This document shows positions 57,706 to 64,000 of a stretch of DNA of 64,000 nt, piece by piece. The notes under the pieces were generated by a model. That model saw only the letters and a list, made by a program, of their open reading frames with translations. It was not told the origin of the DNA and made no database searches. Every line of letters begins with the position of its first letter. The stretch's first letter is position 1. The stretch is from Dolomedes plantarius (Eukaryota > Arthropoda > Arachnida > Araneae > Dolomedidae): the NCBI GenBank assembly GCA_907164885.2, contig OU015499.1, positions 161,436,590-161,500,589 of the forward strand. Reading direction: 5' to 3'. The translations under genes and the position numbers were made by a program.

Positions 57706-60189
57706 TTAGAATTTTAGTCACCCGACAAAATTTCTGCAATTGAGCCCCAGAATGACTAAGGTTGGCCCTGATCAAAAGCATGAATGACAAGAACTCAGAT
57801 GTCAAATTTTCCAGTTTCAGCAAAGTGATTTATTGTTATGCTCTATTACCTTCATATATTTAGTTAACAAAGAAATTTCCAAATTTTTAGAAATTAAAAT
57901 GTAGAAGTGACATAAAATCTTCCAAAAAAAATTTTTTTTTTTAAGATTTCTATAACGTTTAAAACAAAATTATATGTAACTAACTGTCAACGAAACAGAT
58001 ACTGAGCAATAAACTTCAACATGAAATGCTTAGCTATCAAAATGACTGCAAGGGAAAGAAAAATCTTCTGGTAAATCCTCGACTTTTATTGAGATATTAT
58101 TTTCAAATAGTTTTCATAAAAGAACTTATACAGAATGTTTAAGCAAATTTCCCTCATGCAAAATGAAAACTTAGCAGCCTATCTATTCACATTTGGAGCA
58201 AAGTTATCTTTTACATAAATGGTTTAATATAAAATCCTCTAATGCCTTTTTAAATTTTTTCCATCTAGAAATAAAATTCATTTCATGCATATTCTATCAC
58301 AGCACAGTCATACAACACATTTCTGGAGCAGTGAAAAAAATAAAAAGCAACAGACTTTACAAAACTATGTATTTCACACTTTTACTACAGTTACTTTCTA
58401 TTCATTCAATACTTTTTATCCCTAGGAGGGGATAGGATACATAAATCCCAATACAACAAACATCAGTTTGGCTAACACTGATCTTAAGGACCAAAAATAT
58501 ATATATTAAAATATTACCCTAGACATGAACTGCAAGAACACAGTTATAAATTTTACCAGTACAAAATAATCTATTGAGTATAAAGAATATGCACATAAGA
58601 GAGAAGACAGTTAAACTCTACCTTTAAGCTGACCCAAGTATAATTTTTACAATACAAAAATTTAAAGAACTATATCAAGGCTGTCATAAATATCAGTTTA
58701 AACAGATTTTATAAATCTTGAAATGTTTCTTCTGAAGAAATCTTTAGAATGCATGGTGTAGAGAGAATTCAACATTTTTATATGAAACATATTAATTGCA
58801 TACAGTTATAAAATGTTAAATAATATATTTCTGTCTTAATAAGAATTTACATTTTAAATATCAAGTATTATTTTCAAATCATTCTCTTTGAAATACATTG
58901 ATTTAAAACTTTAAACAATCATATTATAATGAATGATGTACCTAAAATTATGAATATTTAGGAGTATTACATTTAATGCTGTTGCTGTTATCTTTGTTGC
59001 AATGAAAGATGGGCATGAATGTTATTTATTAAATCTTGTCATCAAAAATGTTAATACTGAATGAATACAAAAACAAATAACATAATATAAAAATAGTTTC
59101 AAATGCCATCATAAATAAAAAGTTCTAATTTAGTGCCAATTCATAATTAATATGGAAAATTTGATTATTTAAATAGATTTATCTATAAGTTTTGCATTAA
59201 ATTAACAGTGCATATCAATTTCATTGTAATTTTTAAAAATTTAAAGCACATAAAAAATGGTTTGTTGACATTGATAAGGCTGGATGTTTTAACAATTTTA
59301 ATATAATTTATCTACGGAATGAAATTAAGAAACTCCCAAACACATTAATAATGGGGAAATGCTGAATGTTGTTATAGCCTCGAATTTGGTGATTACATAA
59401 GTGGTTCCTTTATTTATGTTCTGCTACACTTGGGTTGTAATCTTTATAATAAATGTTTTATTATTCAATTTAATGGCTTAATACTCTGCAATCCTGATTC
59501 AGATAAGCTTTATGCTCACATAACCAAATGTCAGTGATTATATCTCAGAAATGTCACTTGGTTTTTTTATTCAGTTTTAACAAATGAAATCTGAATGACG
59601 ATAATTTAGATGTTTTTAGCCAATGACATTTGAAATTACCTTCAGATAACAAATTATAAATTCAGTGAATGAAAAATCTTCTGAATTCTTTTTAAAACAT
59701 GTTTATTTTCTTTCTTTTCAAGGAATACGAACAGGAAGATCAGAGCTTTCCCATGGTTATTCATATCAGGATTATTAATTTTATAAATTGATTTTTATAC
59801 TTTGGAAAAATTTTAAAATTTAATTTTTATTGTAAAAATTAGCCGGTGATACTAGTGTCATAATTTTTTTGTTACTTTCGTATTAAACAGAGGCCACCTA
59901 TTTATTTATATTTAAATTCTAAATGCAAACTCAACGCATTCCAAACGTAAACACAGCGTGATTCTCACTAAAAAATGAATCACTGACAAGATCTATTTTA
60001 TCATCATGTTTTGTTTTGCTATTATTGAAGTGTGTATAAAGTTTTTCAGTGGGATGTTTGAAATTAAGCCTACCAGTCTGACGTTTAAACACATTTATAC
60101 ATGGTTTTCTCATAGCAGACTGCCATTTGTGACAATCGTTCGCTTTTTGTACTGCCGGTGCGAGGAACTAACCTCAGTATCTTGGTGCG
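57706..60189. other. AT-rich, no recognised gene
   Basis: Collinear with 19079-21444, with a small extra segment (about 58972-59075) absent from copy A. No gene recognised. Confidence 0.45.
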
Positions 60190-60815
60190 AGAAACAATTA
60201 AAAATGGTGCCAAACACAACAGTCGACTGGAATAATTATATGAGGGAAGAACAGAAAAATGAAGGTAAATTGGTGGAGAGGGGCGTATTGTTGAGATTGA
60301 CGAGAGTTTGTTTACAAAACGTAAAAACAACACTGGCTGAATATTACCCCAACAATTGGGTGTTCGGTGGTTTGTGCTAGGAAACTGGAGGACGTTTCCT
60401 AGTCAGAGTTCCGAACAGGAGTGCTAAAACATTGTTGGAGCAGATAAAACTGCACGTCGAACCCGGCTCAACAATTATATCTGATTGTTGGAAGGGATAC
60501 AATACAGAGGAACTTGAAAACGCGGGATATGCTCACTTGAAAGTTAATCAAAAGTACAATTTCGTGGACCCGGAAACAGGGGCAAGTACCCAGCAAGTTG
60601 AGAGGATGTGGGGGGTCAGCCAAGGTCGCAACAAAAAACATCGAGGAACAGCACGTCACCATTTTGGAATCATATCTGGCGGAAAACATATGGCGATCGG
60701 CAGCTGGCAACAATGCTTTCGTCGCGCTCCTGAGCAACATCACCCAGTTCTGGAAGTCTGTGGTGACTGGAAATTAATTCTTACTTTTTATAACTTTCTG
60801 AACTTGAGTAACTTT
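60190..60815 (+). pseudogene. Merlin (ISXO2-like) transposase remnant, copy B
   Basis: Uninterrupted by other elements here. Landmarks: VPNTTVDWNNYMREE (60208), NNWVFGGLC followed by an in-frame stop, then NRSAKTLLEQIKLHVEPGST, IISDCWKGYNTEELENAGY, NFVDPETGASTQQVERMWG and RNKKHRGTARHHFG in a shifted frame. The first catalytic region lies in a frame broken by a deletion relative to copy A (aagaacagaaaaatg). Not functional. Confidence 0.8.
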
Positions 60816-63082
60816 TTGTACTTTCTGTAGTAAAGTTTGTTGTTTGTGTTCGTAATGGAATTTTACATGTTCCCCCCATTTTCCAATACTTAAATGGTTG
60901 GCCTCCGTTTAATGCGAAAGTACCATTTTTTTTTCATTCTTCTATATATGCTGAAATTATCTTCCTACAAACTTTTAAATTTTCTGTACCATATTGATTT
61001 TATTACAATGTTTGTATTTTTATGTGCCCATCATGAAGCAATTACATGTTTATTTTATACCTTTTAAGAATTTTATGAAAATAAAATTCTTGTATTTTTA
61101 ATTCTTGTTTCTACACTATCCTATGAAATATTTTTCTTAAATTTAAATTTTGACCTACTTTTAGAAACCGATTGTTACATTTTGGAAATATTTTTTGCTA
61201 TTTTAATTATTTACTCCAGATAATTGTTGTATTCAATATTTTTTCATTAAAATATTTTAATGTTCTTTATTAACTACTTATTGTTGAATTTTCATAAAAA
61301 GTGACGATTGTCAGGGTAAAAGATTTAAAACAGTAAGAAATAGTATTTTCCTGAATGAGAACTCCCCTTGAGTAACTGTGACAACTTCCCGCCCAACGGC
61401 ACAGAATATGGATGGTCCCTGCATATTTTATGTGTTACCACAATCATTAACAGTTCAAAAACTTTTGTATAACTCATAACCAGGAAAATTGCTAAACACG
61501 GTATGTCTGACTTGTATGATGATATATTTATACATTTTCGATAAAAATTGTAAATAAAATTATCAGGGCAACTTTTAGCAGTCTCTTGAAATGGATGAGC
61601 GTAAAAAAAAAAAAAGCTTAAAATGTAGAAATTAAATATATCATTTTCAACATCTTAACAAAACAGTTCTGCCATACAATAAAGAAATAATAACGTAAAA
61701 ATTAAACTTACTTCAATACTGTTTATTTTTCTTGCACCTGGATCAACGTTATTTTAGTACATGATCCATTCTAAAAGGTGGAAAATTTTGTCAACAACAG
61801 TTTTTCTCTTTTAATTATTTAGATTACAGAGAATCGAACACAATAAGCAAAGTCATGAAGCTATAACATCTATAGCCGTTGAATTGAATTGAATTGAATA
61901 TCTGCAGCCGTTCAATGCAAAAAGCAACATACTACGCGCTTGAGAGATACTGTTGCCATTAAAACAACAAATAATTACAGATAGCTACAGGTGATTAATC
62001 ACTGTTATCTGCTACCAACTCATGAGGTTCACAGAGAATACTAGTTTTCGGTTCACGAAGTTTTTCTCTTCTTTCCTGTTATCTTTTCGGGGGCAGGGGG
62101 AGGGGGGGAGGTTACTTGGCTAGCCCAATTCCTCTCCCATTTGATTAGAATTTGTCCATTGATTGAACTAGAAGCACTGTTGATAAAGTAGTTTTACGTT
62201 TGCCCTTTTCAATAAAAGAAGAGGCCGAGAATTTTCGCTCTGAATTTTCGAAACGTTTGAGAGGAGGTGAAGACTGTTCACTTTGTATTGTAAAAAACAA
62301 AATGCGTAAATTCTTTTTCACAAAATTCATAGATAGTTTGAGTTACTCTCTTTATATTTTTTTCAATTGTTGATATGTACTTATGTGATTAAAAATAATA
62401 AATATAGGTATTTACTGAAGTCTTGGAGATTCTTGAAGAGTTGGCTGAATTTCTCCAAGTGCGAAAGCTTTTGTACATTTCAGATATATCTCTGGTTTGG
62501 CGATAAATATCCCACCAATAACTTTAATTACTACCAGAAGAATGCATGTGCATATTTTTATTTCCCAGTAACAAAACAGCAAAGAAAAAGGTTTGCTGAT
62601 TTATGTCAGCAACACTCTTTCTCGTTTTTGTGTTTTGCGTAGCACTTAATATAAATACCTGCTTGTCATAGCATTTCTATTTTAATATTTAATTATGAAT
62701 AAACACTTTGTAGTCCTACTTTCAGTGTGGCAAACAATTTCGTAAACAATAATGGAACTCTAATTAAAAACAGGAAATCATTTACGTACAATTTATAATT
62801 TTTTAAATATTATGTAACATTTTTTGTGCGATGATATTCTTCAAAAGGATTTGAACGCAAAAGATGCTAAACAATCAAATTTTAAAACATAATTTATTAC
62901 AAGTACATAATAATCACATTTCATTACATTAAATAATTACATTATTATGCTAATCAATCTAGATATGTGGCCATGTTTAACTGGAGAGTTTGAATTTTCG
63001 GCGAAATGTTCTTTAAGACATTTTTTTGCTCTCCCTGAAAGAAAATATTTGAATGTCTGCCCTCTATTAAATGTGGATTGAA
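60816..63082. other. AT-rich, no recognised gene
   Basis: Collinear with 23001-25341. A short direct repeat (gttgaattgaattgaattga, about 61877-61896) and a G-rich run (62090-62110) are specific to this copy. Confidence 0.45.
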
Positions 63083-63154
63083 GGCCCGACGTAGCTTAGT
63101 GGTAGCGCGGCGGCTTTCGTTACTGAAGGTGCATGGATCCAATCCCAAGCGCCA
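63083..63154 (+). tRNA. tRNA-like sequence (SINE head or tRNA pseudogene), copy B
   Basis: Counterpart of 25342-25413 with box A-like tagcttagtggtagcgc kept, but box B changed to ggatccaatcc. That substitution would weaken polymerase III recognition. The downstream body is shared up to 63395. Confidence 0.45.
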
Positions 63155-63395
63155 TTAAATACCTTCGTGTCTAAGCCGGATATTGAAACGTTACGTTCGT
63201 AGACCGGAAAGTCATTCTATGAGGTCACAGAGGGTGGGAGAAAGCACGATCCCCCAGATATGACCCCTGAAAATGCTCTGTCAAAATTTAGGTGGCACAT
63301 GGCTAAATTGGACTGGATTGAATACTATATTACGACATACTATATTCAACAATCACGCTATAAGAGTATAAATAAATATGTTTCTATAAAAATCA

Positions 63396-63640
63396 ATACC
63401 CTTTTTTATGTTTACTGACCATTCATCTTTTCTCACTACTGGGACAATTAAAGTAATATTTGATGTCCAAATAATGAGATCACAAATATCTCTATTAAGT
63501 ATATGCAAGCTACCTTGAATATGAAGATAGTTCGTCTTACCTTGGGGAGTTTTCAAATTAAAGGAGATATCACCAACAGACAATTCATAAACTGAAATAT
63601 TGTCAGATGAATGAACAGTGGCTTTTACATTCTGATAATG
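63396..63640 (-). pseudogene. Fragment resembling a YqaJ-type exonuclease domain
   Basis: The minus-strand frame reads NYLHIQGSLHILNRDICDLI, then IWTSNITLIVPVVRKDEWSV. The QGxLHI plus IWT plus RD-W pattern resembles the core of YqaJ viral-recombinase (PD-(D/E)XK nuclease) domains that are found in repeated genes in invertebrate genomes. The open frame extends upstream into hAT-end sequence (63641-63679), so it is a fusion at an insertion edge rather than a real start. The catalytic lysine-bearing position cannot be confirmed here. Assignment is tentative. Confidence 0.45.
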
Positions 63641-63895
63641 CTGTGTGGTCCAACGTTTAGTTAACCGAGGTCCAATCAAACTTTAGTATAGGAATGTGAG
63701 GGCCAGAGACATTCCAGAAAGAAAGCCAATTACATATTGTATTCGAAATTTTTATTAAAATTTGTATTAAAAGAAGTTTAAAAAACTAGTTTAATATACC
63801 ACTTCAGTTTACAGTCGAGAAATCAATGCGATAATAGGCACTGCTTTTCTGAAACAAGTTTATCAATGTCCACTGTAAGTTCAGTAAGACAAATG
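63641..63895 (-). mobile_element. Terminal fragment of a hAT element related to 26144-29493
   Basis: gtgtggtccaacgtttagtt and the following aatcaaactttagtataggaatgtgagggcc match the left end of the hAT at 26144 with visible divergence. The match stops at about 63895 (after gttcagtaagacaaa). The flanking bases differ from those at 26136, so this is a separate insertion or a truncated copy. Confidence 0.75.
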
Positions 63896-64000
63896 ACCTC
63901 TTCACATAGGAGTTCGTTGAGTAGCGTTAAATTATTGAAATATATTTAACCAATGACAAACCTCGAAACGATTAGCAATGAAAATTTCAACGCCTATGAT
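63896..64000. other. Window end, nothing recognised
   Basis: No similarity found to the rest of the window. Confidence 0.4.

Noticed and set aside
57626..57823. A 65-codon minus-strand frame
   Set aside because: It spans the edge of the copy-B insertion, with no counterpart in copy A and no domain.
63353..63679. A 108-codon minus-strand frame as an intact gene
   Set aside because: Its first dozen codons are hAT terminal sequence and it ends at the duplication edge; only the middle resembles a known domain.

Overview
This is a eukaryotic, AT-rich, intron-bearing genomic window with no bacterial or viral gene organisation. The mix of DNA transposon families (Tc1/mariner, piggyBac, Merlin/ISXO2-like, several hAT lineages, Helitron-like, pogo/Tigger-like MITEs), a Ty3/gypsy LTR retrotransposon, a BEL/Pao gag remnant and a long C2H2 zinc-finger gene points to an invertebrate. 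An arthropod, possibly a chelicerate, is my best guess; nothing in the window proves the species.

The dominant structure is a direct, dispersed duplication. Copy A (about 366-25660) and copy B (about 31880-63395) carry the same order of remnants: an hAT (ZMYM1-like), a BEL/Pao gag piece, a zinc-finger gene, a MITE, a piggyBac remnant, a Merlin remnant and a tRNA-like head. About 6.2 kb of unrelated spacer separates them. The spacer holds a complete-ended but decayed hAT element (26144-29493), a possible promoter/first-exon region (29900-30300), a decayed Tc1 element and a long TA microsatellite that sits exactly at the left edge of copy B. Either this is a real segmental duplication of a few percent divergence, or two haplotypes assembled in tandem.

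Because each copy shows the other's empty site, insertions can be dated relative to the duplication. Copy A alone has two antiparallel Tc1-like elements (5505-6885 and 6968-7854), a 743-bp long-TIR TA element (8163-8905) and a Helitron-like insertion (16225-17134). Copy B alone has an 8.5-kb Ty3/gypsy element (35536-44036) with 5-bp target duplications and nearly identical LTRs, and a Helitron-like insertion (56637-57705). Copy B also lost about 0.7 kb by recombination between two MITEs, leaving one chimeric MITE. Copy A lacks about 2.45 kb that copy B has, with a palindrome and a short tandem duplication at the junction.

The only convincing host gene is the C2H2 zinc-finger gene on the minus strand. 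It is open in copy B (46304-47776, about 490 residues, 14 clear fingers, preceded by a 3' splice site) and broken by several indels in copy A (about 9120-10943). The LTR retrotransposon has long gag and pol frames, but an in-frame UGA lies inside the protease active-site motif and a frameshift lies near the pol 3' end, so this copy is probably not autonomous. No previously undescribed system is evident; the value of the window lies in paired empty/filled sites and the rearrangement footprints.
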